Shown: positions 10,532 through 20,159 of the stretch, piece after piece | How the letters are laid out: the number at the start of each line of letters is the position of its first letter | Numbering within the stretch: position 1 is the first letter of the stretch | NCBI GenBank assembly: GCA_964644075.1 | Contig: CAZXUQ010000001.1 | Location: 186,001 to 250,000 of the forward strand | Direction: 5' to 3' | DNA: 64,000 nucleotides | Origin: JAGOMW01 sp964644075 | Lineage (GTDB): Bacteria; Patescibacteriota; Gracilibacteria; BD1-5; UBA2023 | The notes under the pieces: model-generated | The model's database searches: none | Told to the model about the DNA's origin: nothing | Seen by the model: only the letters and a program-made list of their open reading frames with translations | Translations under genes and position numbers: made by a program

Positions 10532-11134
10532 TTATTTCTTCCCCTGACAAACAAAGTACTCTTCGAAGCTTCGATCTCGGCATGCTTTTGGTTTAAATCG
10601 AGAAAGTTTTGTGTATTTTTCCTTGATTGGACCTATGAGGTCCTCGACATCTTCTCCGACAAAAACCTTGAGCACTGTCGATCCTCACTTTCGTAGAAAT
10701 ACATGAGCAACATCGAGGATAGCGAGATTGAGCTCGATCGAGCGATACTGATCAACTCCTGTCATCCCTGTTGTCGCTGGTGCGATATCAGAGGTAATGA
10801 GATCAAATTGTCCGATCCCGAGTTTGTCGAGCCAGGTACGGATTTTTTCGAATTCAAAAACACTCTCCTGGAGAAGATAGATGTTAGGAAATCAGAAATT
10901 GGGGTCGATCTTCTGGATATCGATACCGACCGCTTTTCCTTCTATCCCGATGATTTTCGCGATCACCTGGAGGAACGATCCAGGAGCTGCAGCGAGATCG
11001 AGGACATTCATTCCCTTTTTTATAAGGTGAAATTTCTCCTGTATCTCGAGGAGTTTGAAGGCACTCCGAGCGCGATATCCGAGTTTTTTTGCTTTCTCGA
11101 AATAGGGATCATGGACGATAAATGGCTTTGGCAT
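10532..11134 (-). CDS. rlmE: 23S rRNA (uridine2552-2'-O)-methyltransferase RlmE/FtsJ family
   Basis: This 200-residue SAM-dependent methyltransferase has the RlmE layout: ARSAFKLLEIQEKF near the N-terminus (the K of the K-D-K-E tetrad), the SAM loop VLDLAAAPGSFLQVI, DLITSDIAPATTG with the catalytic aspartate, and STVLKVFVGEDVE with the second lysine. It modifies the A-loop of 23S rRNA late in 50S assembly. It is divergent from the exonuclease gene across a 97-base gap. Confidence 0.88.
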
Positions 11135-11231
11135 AATGTAAAGAGGATTTTTTTGACTTTTCTCTAGCGTGATATATGATGAGCTGTCGACTCCACCACT
11201 CTAGAGAGACCGACGAAAAAAGCAAATTTTT

Positions 11232-11831
11232 ATGCCGGAAGGACAGCTCGGAACCTATCTCATCATCGACCTCGAAATGACTGGTTTGAATCCATTTCAA
11301 AACGGAGTTATCGAAGTGGGTGCTATCGTCATGAATGATACCTTCGACAATATCGGAGAATTTTTCATGGATCTCTGTCCTCCAGACAACATCGTCATCG
11401 ATCCGAAATCTCTCGAGTACAATGGATTTACGCTCGATCGTATCGCTCTCGGCAAATCCTATGAAGAGTTCTGCGAATACTGGGATGGATTTATGGAGAC
11501 GTACTTCCCTGAGGGTCGTAAACCGATCATGGTGGGACAGTTTATCGCGGCAGATATAGCATTTCTCGGAAGTGTGTTTTATAATGCTCGTCGCCCCAAC
11601 CTCTACGAAAAACTCGGCAACGATATCATCGATACCAAGTCTATAGCAAATCAAGCAAACGCCATCGCACGGTACAATAAGATCAATCTCCCATTCCGCT
11701 CGACAAGCCTCTCAAAGCCTGGAGGTATCGCTGAGATGCTCCATATCACGGATTTCCAGGCGCACACTGCGAAAGGAGATATCATGGCGACACGAGAAGC
11801 ACTGATGAAATTTCTGAAGTTTAAGAGGTAG
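11232..11831 (+). CDS. DEDDh 3'-5' exonuclease, oligoribonuclease/DnaQ-like
   Basis: The 199-residue protein has the exonuclease motifs LIIDLEMTGL (Exo I, Asp and Glu ligands), QFIAADIAFL (Exo II) and HTAKGDIMATREAL (Exo III, H-x4-D). Exo I resembles oligoribonuclease, which degrades di- to pentanucleotides, but DNA proofreading or RNase T-like roles cannot be excluded. It uses no TGA codon. It is followed by a small gene on the same strand that has its own promoter. Confidence 0.8.
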   Translation: MPEGQLGTYLIIDLEMTGLNPFQNGVIEVGAIVMNDTFDNIGEFFMDLCPPDNIVIDPKSLEYNGFTLDRIALGKSYEEFCEYWDGFMETYFPEGRKPIMVGQFIAADIAFLGSVFYNARRPNLYEKLGNDIIDTKSIANQANAIARYNKINLPFRSTSLSKPGGIAEMLHITDFQAHTAKGDIMATREALMKFLKFKR

Positions 11832-11836
11832 AAATA

Positions 11837-11864
11837 TTGCTATTTTTATATTTTCTGTTATAAT
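11837..11864 (+). promoter_or_regulatory. Promoter of the gene at 11871
   Basis: TTGCTA (11837-11842), a 16-base spacer and a perfect TATAAT (11859-11864) are followed by exactly six bases and ATG, predicting a leaderless transcript. Confidence 0.65.
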
Positions 11865-11870
11865 AAATTT

Positions 11871-12341
11871 ATGTCAGAAATAATTGAAAGTTGAGTCATT
11901 CCTGAAGAGTTTTCAAGTGTTCTCTTGGAATTTGCATATCAAGCCAAATCAGAACAATCTCAAGATACATACCCTGAATACTGAGAATCGCTATCCAGTA
12001 TAACTTTAAACAAGGATTTCTCACGAAAGTTAAAAGAGCTTTTAAAAAAGACTTTTTGAATTTCAATTGCATTATGAAATTGAGTTATACCTGCACCATC
12101 ATACGCTTATTGTGGAAATGTGCCAATCCATAAAGATACAAAAGATTGAATTTCAATGCCAATTATTGTGATAAACTTATGAAAAGGTAATGGTACTTTA
12201 AATATCCATAATTCTTCTAAATTAATCATTGAAAGTACAGCACTAAATACTGGAAGAGTTCTCGAATTCAATGCTTGAAACTTCCACTCTGTAACAAATG
12301 CAAATGACTTAACAATTCTTAGGTGTGTATTAGAAAAATAA
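11871..12341 (+). CDS. Hypothetical protein, possible double-stranded beta-helix fold
   Basis: This 156-residue protein uses TGA for about eight of its twelve glycines and is AT-rich. The C-terminal half shows an H-x-D pair (IHKDTKDG), then ISMPIIVINLGKGNG, and later FNAGNFHSVTN followed by LTILRCVLE. The order HxD...H...R is that of Fe(II)/2-oxoglutarate dioxygenases and related cupin-like folds. That assignment is a guess from residue pattern; no family is recognised with confidence. It has its own promoter and ends just before the bidirectional terminator shared with rplL. Confidence 0.5.
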
Positions 12342-12352
12342 GCAGATAAAAT

Positions 12353-12377
12353 AAAATCCCCCAGTTGGGGGATTTTT
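12353..12377. terminator. Bidirectional rho-independent terminator
   Basis: AAAATCCCCC, AGTT loop, GGGGGATTTT: a perfect 10-bp inverted repeat flanked by A and T runs. It can end the + strand gene at 11871 and the minus-strand rplJ-rplL operon. Confidence 0.85.
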
Positions 12378-12391
12378 CTTGCAGTAAGAAA

Positions 12392-12775
12392 CTACTTGAG
12401 CTCAACAGTAGCTCCAGACTCCTCGAGCTGCTTCTTGATCTTTTCAGCTTCGTCCTTCTTGACACCTTTCTTGATATCACCACCGTTGTCAGCGAGAGCC
12501 TTTGCCTCACCGAGTCCGAGACCAGTGATCTCACGGATAACCTTGATTACCGCGATTTTCTGAGCACCAGCTGATGTCATAACGACGTCAAATGATGTCT
12601 TCTCATCGTCACCACCTGCTGCAGGAGCAGCACCACCAGCCATAACTGCTACTGGAGCAGCTGCAGAAACTCCGAACTTCTCCTCCATAGCGGAGACGAG
12701 GTCAGCGAGCTCTACGATCGTAAGACCCTCGACGAGTTCGAGAACCTTTTCTGCATTTTTGCTAAGATCAGCCAT
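12392..12775 (-). CDS. rplL: 50S ribosomal protein L7/L12
   Basis: The stalk protein of 127 residues, which recruits translation GTPases. The N-terminal dimerisation helix (LSKNAEKVLELVEGLTIVEL), the alanine/glycine-rich hinge (residues about 38-57) and the C-terminal domain with VIKVIREITGLGLGEAKALA are all typical. None of its roughly 16 glycines uses TGA. It is 88 bases downstream of rplJ in the usual order. Confidence 0.97.
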   Translation of the reverse strand: MADLSKNAEKVLELVEGLTIVELADLVSAMEEKFGVSAAAPVAVMAGGAAPAAGGDDEKTSFDVVMTSAGAQKIAVIKVIREITGLGLGEAKALADNGGDIKKGVKKDEAEKIKKQLEESGATVELK

Positions 12776-12863
12776 AAAATGAAAAATAAAAAAAATAAAT
12801 ATATTTGACCGAGATTTTCATCTCGCACCTGCCGACCAGAGGTAAGCAGGATGTGAAACGAAA

Positions 12864-13553
12864 TTATGCTGCAGGTGCTTCTTCTGCGGCTGGAGCCTCA
12901 GGAGTAGCATCAGCGACTGCTGGAGCAGCCTCTGCTGCAGGTACTTCTTCGGCCTTTGGAGTCTCAGCTACGGGAGCTGGAGTTTCCTCTTTTGCCTCTG
13001 GAGCCTTCGCAGGAGCAGATGACGTGAGGTCACCGACCTTTGTGAGACCCTTTGTCGTGAGATCTTTTCCAGCTGCATCGAAGAATCGAGCAAGTCCAGA
13101 AAGTGGAGACATCATAGATCCGAGGAGTTTCGCGAGGAGGACTTCACGAGATGGGAGAGTCGCGAGTTTTTTTGTCTCAGCTCCATCCATCATACGACCT
13201 TCCATATATCCTGCGACGAATACCATTTTCTCTTCTTTTTTCCATTCAGTCGCATACTTATTGGTCACACCGAGTGGAGCGACAGCGTCACCCTTAGCGA
13301 TCGTAAGTGCTACCTGACCTGGGAGAGTCGCAAGATCGAGCTCGACACCGTAGACGTTCTTGAACGCGATACGGATAAGAGTCTTCTTCACGATGAGGAA
13401 AAGTGCATTCTGTGCACGAAGGTCACGCTTAAGAGCAGATACTTCGGCAACAGTTACCTTCTGATTAGAAGTAAATGTTACTGATGTTGCATCCTTGAGG
13501 TGCGCCTCAAGTGCAGCAAGTTGTTCTGATTTCTTGGCTTTAGAAACTGCCAT
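12864..13553 (-). CDS. rplJ: 50S ribosomal protein L10 with alanine-rich C-terminal extension
   Basis: L10 anchors L7/L12 dimers at the ribosomal stalk base. The first 170 residues match L10 (for example NALFLIVKKTLIRIAF and GYMEGRMMDG). A further tail of about 50 residues, rich in Ala, Glu and Pro, extends the protein to 229 residues; normal L10 is about 165-175. None of its glycines uses TGA. The long leader (about 220 bases from the predicted promoter) could hold the autoregulatory L10-binding structure, but I could not fold one convincingly. Confidence 0.95.
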   Translation of the reverse strand: MAVSKAKKSEQLAALEAHLKDATSVTFTSNQKVTVAEVSALKRDLRAQNALFLIVKKTLIRIAFKNVYGVELDLATLPGQVALTIAKGDAVAPLGVTNKYATEWKKEEKMVFVAGYMEGRMMDGAETKKLATLPSREVLLAKLLGSMMSPLSGLARFFDAAGKDLTTKGLTKVGDLTSSAPAKAPEAKEETPAPVAETPKAEEVPAAEAAPAVADATPEAPAAEEAPAA

Positions 13554-13651
13554 AATAAGTAAAAGGTGAAAAATAGACTATACATGGGATATCCCACGAA
13601 CTCTGACGAAAGTGCAAAAAAAATCCGCACCATATCGTACGAACATGCTAG

Positions 13652-13720
13652 GTGTTAGATTTTAGATTTTAGATTTTAGACAGAGTCCAATAACTAATAA
13701 CTAATAACTAATAACTATAC
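13652..13720. repeat. Two short tandem repeats in the rplJ leader
   Basis: AGATTTT is repeated about three and a half times (about 13655-13680), followed by four copies of AATAACT (about 13689-13718). Both lie in the untranslated leader between the promoter and rplJ. They look like slippage repeats; each unit is 7 bases long. Confidence 0.7.
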
Positions 13721-13781
13721 TGTCCATCTCGGTAAGAATTATGAGCTATTGCTCTCTTACTTTCTACGATAGAGTAGCCTG

Positions 13782-13808
13782 ATTATAAGGTTTTTTTCTC
13801 CTTGTCAA
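13782..13808 (-). promoter_or_regulatory. Promoter of rplJ-rplL
   Basis: On the minus strand TTGACA (13803-13808), a 15-base spacer and TATAAT (13782-13787) give a near-perfect vegetative promoter, as expected for ribosomal protein genes. It is back to back with the pbpC promoter. Confidence 0.75.
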
Positions 13809-13839
13809 ATAAAAATGTTTTTTTCTTCAGAGTTTTTTG

Positions 13840-13845
13840 TATAAT
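13840..13845 (+). promoter_or_regulatory. -10 element of pbpC
   Basis: Perfect TATAAT followed by nine bases and the ATG of pbpC. The upstream T-rich sequence offers no clear -35. The transcript would have at most a few leader bases. Confidence 0.55.
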
Positions 13846-13854
13846 ACAGGAAAT

Positions 13855-15750
13855 ATGAAACGATTTTTCTTGTTTCTCATATGTATCCTCTTTGGATATT
13901 TTGCCTATTCGAGTGTCGGGATATTTTTGGGACTACGCGCATGAGAGGAGACGCTCTGATATCTGAAAATATATGATCGAAGGGGGGAGCTCCTCACACA
14001 ACTCTCAGGAGAGAATGGCTACAGTGAACCCTATACTGGGAGTCTCGACGCACCACTTGTGCAAGGAATACTTACTATAGAGGATAAGCGTTTTTTCGAT
14101 CACTATGGGGTCGATGCTCTCGCGAAACTCTCAAGTCTCTATGAGAACATACGACGAGGGGACCTCATACGGTGAGGCTCCACGATCACTGAACAGTACA
14201 TAAAAAATCGATACTTTCCGAGTGAAAATCGTGACATATGACAAAAGATCCGAGAGGCCTGGTGGGCTACGATCGCGGAGCTCGCACTCGATAAAGAAGA
14301 TATCCTCCGAGACTATCTCAGTAGTGTCTATATGGGAAATGGACTCTATGGGGTAGAGACGGCAAGTCATGCATACTTCGGAAAGTGATGAGCTGATCTC
14401 GATGAGAAGGAGATCGTCGAAATCATCACTCGCATACACTCACCCAATCCATCTCCCAATCGTGAACTCTATAGGAAAATGGTAGCAGAAAAACTCTATC
14501 CTGGACTCTCACTCAGAGGAGAAGAACAAGACTACGACGGATATAAAAAAATCGATACTTTTCCACTCCTCACAGAAAGGATAAAAAAAGAGCTCTGAGA
14601 TTTTTGTAGTGGGAAATCCTCTCTACTCGAACTCTTTGTGGAGGAAATACCGAAAGATATATGTCTCTCGAAATCCAAAATCCTCTATACGACTCTCGAT
14701 AAGGCTCTCATGAAACGGTGAGAGGAACTCATCGAGTGAACACTCAAAAACCTCGAAGAGAAAAATGTAGAAAATGCAAGTATCCTCGTCTATGAGCCAG
14801 GATCCAAGAAAATACGAGCCTATATCGCGAACCGACCAAAACCAAGTGATACCAGTAGTATTGATATGATCACAAAAAAACGCTCGGTATGATCCCTCTT
14901 AAAACCACTTATCTACCTCATAGCGCTCAAAGATGGTTACGATGGATCCTCCCTCATCCTCGACGATACCAAAGTATATCAGACTGAGGACCGTGAGAAA
15001 AACTTTATCTCACAAAACTACATCCCCAAATCCTATGGGCCCGTCACCCTCGCAGAAGCCCTCTGAAATAGTCTCAATAGTGCGACTGTGCGTCTCACAG
15101 AAACTCTCGGTATATGACGAGTATATGATGCTCTACGGAGGGCTGGTATCGATCTCGATCATGAGAGTAGCTACTATGGCTATGGGATAGGGATATGAGC
15201 GATAGAAACCTCCCTCGAAAATATCGTCATGACCTATGGAAATATCGCGAACTCGGGAGAGGATGGTCCTACGTTTCTCCTCTGGCATATACTCGCTGAT
15301 GAGAAAAATCGGAGTAAAACATTTGGAATATCGAGCATCCTCAATACCTCTCTCCCCCTCGCAGTCAAAACAGGAACGAGTACAGACTTTCGTGATAATT
15401 GGGCTCTCGGATATAACAGTGATGTTGTCATCGGTGTCTGGGTCGGGAACGCAGATAGGACATCGATGCAGGACGTATCAGGAGTGAGTGGTGCAGGTCC
15501 GATTTTTCATCATATCGCAGAGTTCATGATACAAAACTGATCGATCACACCAGAGAAAGAGAAAGAGTTTCTTCCTCGTGGGATCAAAGAAAGCTATGAA
15601 TGTCTCGATACTCTTTGTAGTCAAAAATCTCGCACCTTCACATGGGATGGCTCTGTGAAAAAAAGTCGACCAAAAGAAAATCTGTACTATGAATCCGACT
15701 TTATCACCCCTCTTTCACAGGAAGAAAAGAAAAAATGGCTGGTACGATAG
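13855..15750 (+). CDS. pbpC: Penicillin-binding protein 1C (transglycosylase/transpeptidase)
   Basis: A bifunctional class A PBP of 631 residues that polymerises and crosslinks peptidoglycan. An N-terminal membrane helix (residues 3-27) is followed by the GT51 domain: EDKRFFDHYGVD (catalytic Glu76) and GGSTITEQ. The transpeptidase domain shows SxxK as GSLLKP (Ser347, Lys350), SxN as SLNS (Ser406) and KTG at 505-507. The glycine before Ser347 is TGA, as are many others. It stops at TAG. The length fits PBP1C without its C-terminal BiPBP domain. It is followed closely by the kinase gene on the same strand. Confidence 0.92.
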
Positions 15751-15777
15751 TTGTATTTTCCTATTTTTGGATATAAT
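15751..15777 (+). promoter_or_regulatory. Promoter of the CMP-kinase-like gene
   Basis: TTGTAT (15751-15756), a 15-base spacer, TATAAT (15772-15777), then exactly six bases to the ATG. A leaderless start is predicted. Confidence 0.6.
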
Positions 15778-15783
15778 CCCTCT

Positions 15784-16326
15784 ATGATCATCACTCTCGG
15801 CGGACATCTCGGATCAGGAAAAAGCACTCTCTGAAAAAAACTCGCTGAGCACTTTGGTCTCAGACGGTACTCGACTGGAGACTTTATGCGAGAACTCGCT
15901 CTCGAGAGAAGCGTCTCGATCATCGAGCTCAATCAAATCGCCGAAACTGATAGTGGAGTGATCGATAGCATCCTCGACGAACGACAGAAAAAACTCTGAG
16001 CAGAACAGGATGACTTTATCATCGATGGTCGTCTCGCCTTTCACTTTATCCCTCATGGTAAAAAGATTTTTCTCACAGTAACTCCAGAGGAAGCTGCGAA
16101 ACGCATATTCGCTGACAATACACGAAAAGGACTCGAAACGCACGAAAATATCGATGATGCCGCGAGAAATATTACTATCAGACGAGAGAGTGAAAACGAG
16201 CGCTATATGAAGTACTATGGCGTCCATATATATGATATGTCTCTCTACGACATCGTGATCGATACAAACGATAAGACTCCAGAGCAAGTATTTGATGCTG
16301 TGATACAAAAACTCCAAACACTCTAA
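15784..16326 (+). CDS. Cytidylate-kinase-like P-loop kinase
   Basis: This 180-residue protein starts MIITLGGHLGSGKSTLGKKL, a Walker A P-loop in which the second glycine after STL is TGA. STGDFMRELA and the RKGLETHENIDDAARNITIRR region (lid arginines) resemble the short archaeal-type cytidylate kinases. It would phosphorylate CMP/dCMP or a related nucleotide. A shikimate- or adenylate-kinase-like role is less likely given the GDFMRELA motif. It lies between pbpC and a membrane protein gene. Confidence 0.75.
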
Positions 16327-16335
16327 TTTTTGCAT

Positions 16336-17340
16336 ATGATACCATTTCACAAAATCTACGGTGCGATATTCAAATCCTTTGATATCTCGAGTGAAACAGA
16401 AACCGTTGCTCGACTCAGAGAAGAAGGTGTAAAAAAAATCATGATCATAAAACGGTCATGGATATTTGGACTCGCGATGATCTGGATACCGATACTTATC
16501 ATCCTACTCTCTGCCTGCAATATGTACATATCATACTCATACCATCGAGATGAGATACTCCGGTACTCGTTTCTCTTTGGGGTTGGTATTTCACTCGTAC
16601 TCTTTGTGTTTTCGGTATGGAGTTACCTTTCTCACTTTCGAGTGATCTATGACGTTCCTCGCATCGAGACCGATGAAACAAAACTCAGGAACTGACTTCA
16701 CGAGTGAGATCTCTACTTTATACGATTTTTTAACCAGACGATTTTGAACCAGCTCATTATTATTGGACTGATCATATGGAGTGGGTATTTTTACTTCGCA
16801 CATATGCGATCGAGTGGGATCGAGTGGATCCTAGTGGACTCTATTATTCTCTTTATACAGTGGATCCTTCTCGGAAAATATAGAAAACGTATGATGGATC
16901 TCGAAATGGATTACAACATCGTTATACCAGGGAAAATATTTTTTGTGAACCAGTCGGGAATGCTCTCAGCAAGCCAAGCTGTCGAAGGGGAGAAAGTAAA
17001 AACAGTCACTGCGAAGTACCCAGGATGGCTCGCGAGTTTTTTCCAGTATGGAACGATAGAAATCATGACAGAGTGAGGTGAGACAATGCTCGGGACAACG
17101 AGTATGTACTATGTACCACATCCGACCGATACTGCTGGACTCATACAGACACTTCTCTCTCGTGAGAATGTAGAGATACATACACCATCTCCGACTGATG
17201 CTCCGAGCGAAAAAAATGAAATCACCTCACAAATCTGACCACGAGAGGTAACCTATGATGTAAAGTGAACAGTAAGAGATGTACTCAGATAATATGATGT
17301 ACAAATCCCCTTATACTCTCAGCTGAAGAAAATGAAATAA
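16336..17340 (+). CDS. Four-helix membrane protein of unknown function
   Basis: The 334-residue protein is not recognised. Two hydrophobic helices at about residues 37-62 and 70-92 and another pair at about 135-180 suggest four membrane passes. A soluble segment follows, from about residue 190, with a beta-rich stretch (IPGKIFFVNQSGMLSASQ ... FQYGTIEIMT) that resembles bacterial PH-like membrane domains; that is only a suggestion. It starts 9 bases after the kinase stop and is probably co-transcribed with it. Confidence 0.6.
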
Positions 17341-17371
17341 TGCTCTATCTTATGATGAAAGAAGTATCTTG

Positions 17372-18034
17372 TTGTGAAAAGAACCATCGATCACGATCCC
17401 TGCTCTGATCGATGGAACGCTCGGTGATGTAATACTCGGTGATGATAGAGTATTTGAAGAGGTGGAAAATGGGATACTGAGATCGTGTAGAGGGCTCTGT
17501 CATTTTGTCCGACTCAAAGATAGCGCTTTTCCTATCACCATATTTGATAACCACAATCATGCTCTCTATTTCTGGCTCGAAGCCATGAGAGAAGGTATCA
17601 TAGAAGAGTGAGCAGAACTCATCCATATCGATGAACACTCAGATCTCTGGCACAATGAATATACACTCGACCCGAAAAAAGCGATACGAGAAAGTGAGTA
17701 TGCATGGGAGTTTACCAATTTTTATTGCAATGTAGGAAATTATATCCTTCCTACTCTCGATGTATGAATAGTATGAAAAATCATACGAATAGAAAATAAT
17801 CACGAAGTAGAAAAATATAGTGACTATACTCCTCCGAAAAACAGTATTCTCAATATCGACCTTGATTTTTTTGCACCTGAGATGGACTTTATCGATGAAG
17901 TGAAAAAGTTGAAACTTATTAGAAATTTGCTTCCGAAAGTACGATGTATCAGTATAGCGACATCTCCATATTTTATCGATCAGGAGCTCGCGATCGCCAA
18001 ACTTCACACAATTTTTGAAAAAATCTCATACTAA
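17372..18034 (+). CDS. UPF0489 family protein
   Basis: The protein shows the UPF0489 signature FDNHNHALYFWLEAM followed by LIHIDEHSDLW and, later, ILNIDLDFFAPEMDF; the Asp/His clusters suggest a metal-binding, arginase-like fold. The function is unknown. No ATG lies in frame before the conserved region. TTG at 17372 (or 17369) after GAAAGAAG is the likeliest start, giving about 220 residues. The frame stays open further upstream and overlaps the end of the membrane protein gene. TGA glycines are frequent. The end overlaps the convergent small gene by four bases. Confidence 0.65.
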
Positions 18035-18046
18035 CTATGAGATTTT
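18020..18046. terminator. Bidirectional terminator inside overlapping gene ends
   Basis: AAAATCTCATA, CTAAC loop, TATGAGATTTT: a perfect 11-bp inverted repeat flanked by A and T. It includes the stop codons of both the UPF0489 gene and the convergent His-rich gene. Confidence 0.75.
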
Positions 18047-18237
18047 CTTTGTTGCCTCCTCCGTCCGAGTCACTCATCGAGTTTCTTGATATGATCATGA
18101 TCAGGGTGATCATGAGGTGGATGGGGAGTATGCTGTACTCATCATACTCACTCAGATTTCCCTTCGCTTGCAAATGCAGAAACAGCAAAAAAACAGCTAC
18201 TGAGAGAGAAAATAAGTATGAAAAACCGAAGAGGCAT
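18031..18237 (-). CDS. Small secreted histidine-rich protein
   Basis: This 68-residue protein starts MPLRFFILIFSLSSCFFAVS, a good signal peptide (with a possible lipobox-like LSSC), followed by AFA as the probable cleavage site. The mature part is short and holds HTPHPPHDHPDHDHIKK, seven histidines and three aspartates in 17 residues, which would bind Zn, Ni or Cu. Three TGA codons precede the His-rich stretch and one follows it. It could be a periplasmic metal buffer. It is not a family I recognise. Confidence 0.55.
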
Positions 18238-18292
18238 GTGTATTGACTATTTATATTTTTAATATTTTATCATATTATCTGATATTCGCAAG

Positions 18293-18319
18293 TTGATTTT
18301 TCGTGGTTTTCTCTATAAT
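18293..18319 (+). promoter_or_regulatory. Promoter of smpB
   Basis: TTGATT (18293-18298), a 15-base spacer, TATAAT (18314-18319). The first ATG is only four bases beyond, the second ATG ten bases beyond. Confidence 0.6.
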
Positions 18320-18323
18320 CACG

Positions 18324-18785
18324 ATGTCTATGAAAGTATCTTCCCCATCTCTCACATTTGCTGACAATAAAAAAGCACTTTTCGACTACGAGATCATCGA
18401 AGAGTATGAGGCAGGGATCAAACTCCTCGGAGAAGAGGTAAAAAGCGTGCGAAATGGCAGTGTAAACCTCAAATGATCCTATATCCTCATCACGAAAGGA
18501 TATCCCTCTCTCGTCGGAGTCCACATCGGAGAGCTCGCCTGAGGTATGCGCAAGATCGAACCAAAACGTGAGAGAGCACTCCTCATGAATAAGAAAGAAA
18601 TACTGAGACTCGAACAAAAACTCCACGAGATCGGGGGGACGATCGTACCAATCGCTCTCTACTCAAAAGGCAACCTCATCAAAGTTCGTATTGCTCTCGC
18701 CAAAGGGAAGAAAACCTGGCAAAAAAAAGAGACGATCAAGGCACGAGACCTCGATCGAGAAGTCGCCCGAAAATTTCGATTCTAA
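18324..18785 (+). CDS. smpB: SsrA-binding protein SmpB
   Basis: SmpB works with tmRNA to rescue stalled ribosomes. The sequence matches: NKKALFDYEIIEEYEAGI near the start, LLGEEVKSVRNGSVNLKGSY, then PKRERALLMNKKEI and a basic C-terminal tail (TIKARDLDREVARKFRF). Length is 153 residues, as usual. Two glycines are TGA. The promoter spacing suggests that translation may begin at the ATG at 18330. The rRNA methyltransferase gene starts three bases after the stop. Confidence 0.95.
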
Positions 18786-18788
18786 ACT

Positions 18789-20123
18789 ATGTCTATCAAT
18801 CCCCGCTTCATCTCATATTTCAGGGAAACATTCTTCGAGTGAAAAGAAGAAGAATTTCAGAGATTTCTCTCATCACTCGAGGATTCCCTCCCACGCACGA
18901 TCCGTATAAAGCCTGGAAAAGAAAGTGAGGTAAAAAAACGCCTGGAAAAATATGGATTTCTCCTCACAGAGAGCTATATTCCCAATGTTTTTAGCATAGA
19001 TCGTCGAGAAGACTTTGATCCACTCGAGCGTCGTATCGGGTACACGCTCGATCATCTCGTAGGAAATTTTTATATACAGGAACTCGCAGCAGCGACATCA
19101 GTCCACATACTCACAGATGGGGAAATTTCTCGGGAACCCTATCTCATCCTCGACATGGCAGCAAGTCCTGGTGGCAAGACAACACAACTCTCAGAACACT
19201 ATCCGAATGCGTTTATCATCGCCAATGAACCAACTCGCGAGCGCATCCCTCAGCTTCTCCAAAACCTGGATCGTATGGGGAGTACCAATATCTGAGTCAC
19301 TCTCTATCCAGGTCAGTATTTTCGACATACAGAAGAGATGTTTGACCGCGTCCTCCTCGATGCACCCTGTAGTGGTGAGTGAACTCTCTACAAAGGGACA
19401 GATGCAACCAAACATTGGCACATCAAAAATATCAAAAATATCGCGAGCCTCCAAGAAAAACTCCTCGATGCCGCGGTGATCTCACTAAAAACCTGAGGAG
19501 AAATGGTCTACTCAACCTGTAGTATGAACCTCCTCGAAAATGAGTGAGTCGTGGATGCTGTGATGAAACGCTATCCATGATGCCTCAAGATCATCTATCA
19601 GAAAAGATTTTGGCCACATATCGACGGGACAGGAGGGTTCTTCGTCACCAAACTCGAAAAAATCGCACCGATGACAAAGAAAGGAGAAAAACAGGGGCGA
19701 AAAGACCATATCAATGAAGAAATCAAGCTCCTCTCGGATAAACAGGTAAAAAATATCATGCGTGATGGCTACACAGCCTATGAACACGAAGGAAAAATCC
19801 TTGCTCTCCGTGATCATAAGGACCTAGAATACATCAGAAAACAGTATTATTTTATGCGATTTGGAGAGACGATCGGGAAAAAAGATCGTGATGGTATACA
19901 CTACGACCTTTTCGCTCACCGAATTCTCGACCTCTCAAGTCTCACCTACTACACTCTCCGAGACGAGGAAGAGCTCGACCTCTACCTCAGAGGTCATCTC
20001 CTCGCGACGGATACCAACGATGGACCTGTCCTCCTCTCCTATGACGGTATAACTATCGGGGTCGAAGAAATAGAGGATGGATGACTCTCAAACAACTTCC
20101 CTCGAGACTGGCAGAGAAAATAA
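18789..20123 (+). CDS. RsmF/NOP2-family rRNA (cytosine-C5)-methyltransferase
   Basis: A 444-residue m5C RNA methyltransferase. The SAM loop is DMAASPGGKTTQLSEHYP; the two cysteines are in VLLDAPCSGEGTLY and VYSTCSMNLLENEGVV. A C-terminal region of about 170 residues resembles the RsmF PUA-like tail rather than RsmB. It probably modifies 16S rRNA. TGA glycines occur in conserved places, such as the second glycine of CSGEG. It ends at a strong terminator shared with the convergent DsbA-like gene. Confidence 0.85.
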
Positions 20124-20148
20124 AATATCCCCGAGGGGGATATTTTTT
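20122..20148. terminator. Bidirectional rho-independent terminator
   Basis: AAAATATCCCC, GAG loop, GGGGATATTTT with a following T run. It separates the rRNA methyltransferase gene (+) from the DsbA-like gene (-). Confidence 0.85.
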
Positions 20149-20159
20149 AGAGAAACTGA

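Noticed and set aside
13652..13720. CRISPR-like array
   Set aside because: Units are 7 bases and directly tandem with no spacers; no cas genes are nearby.
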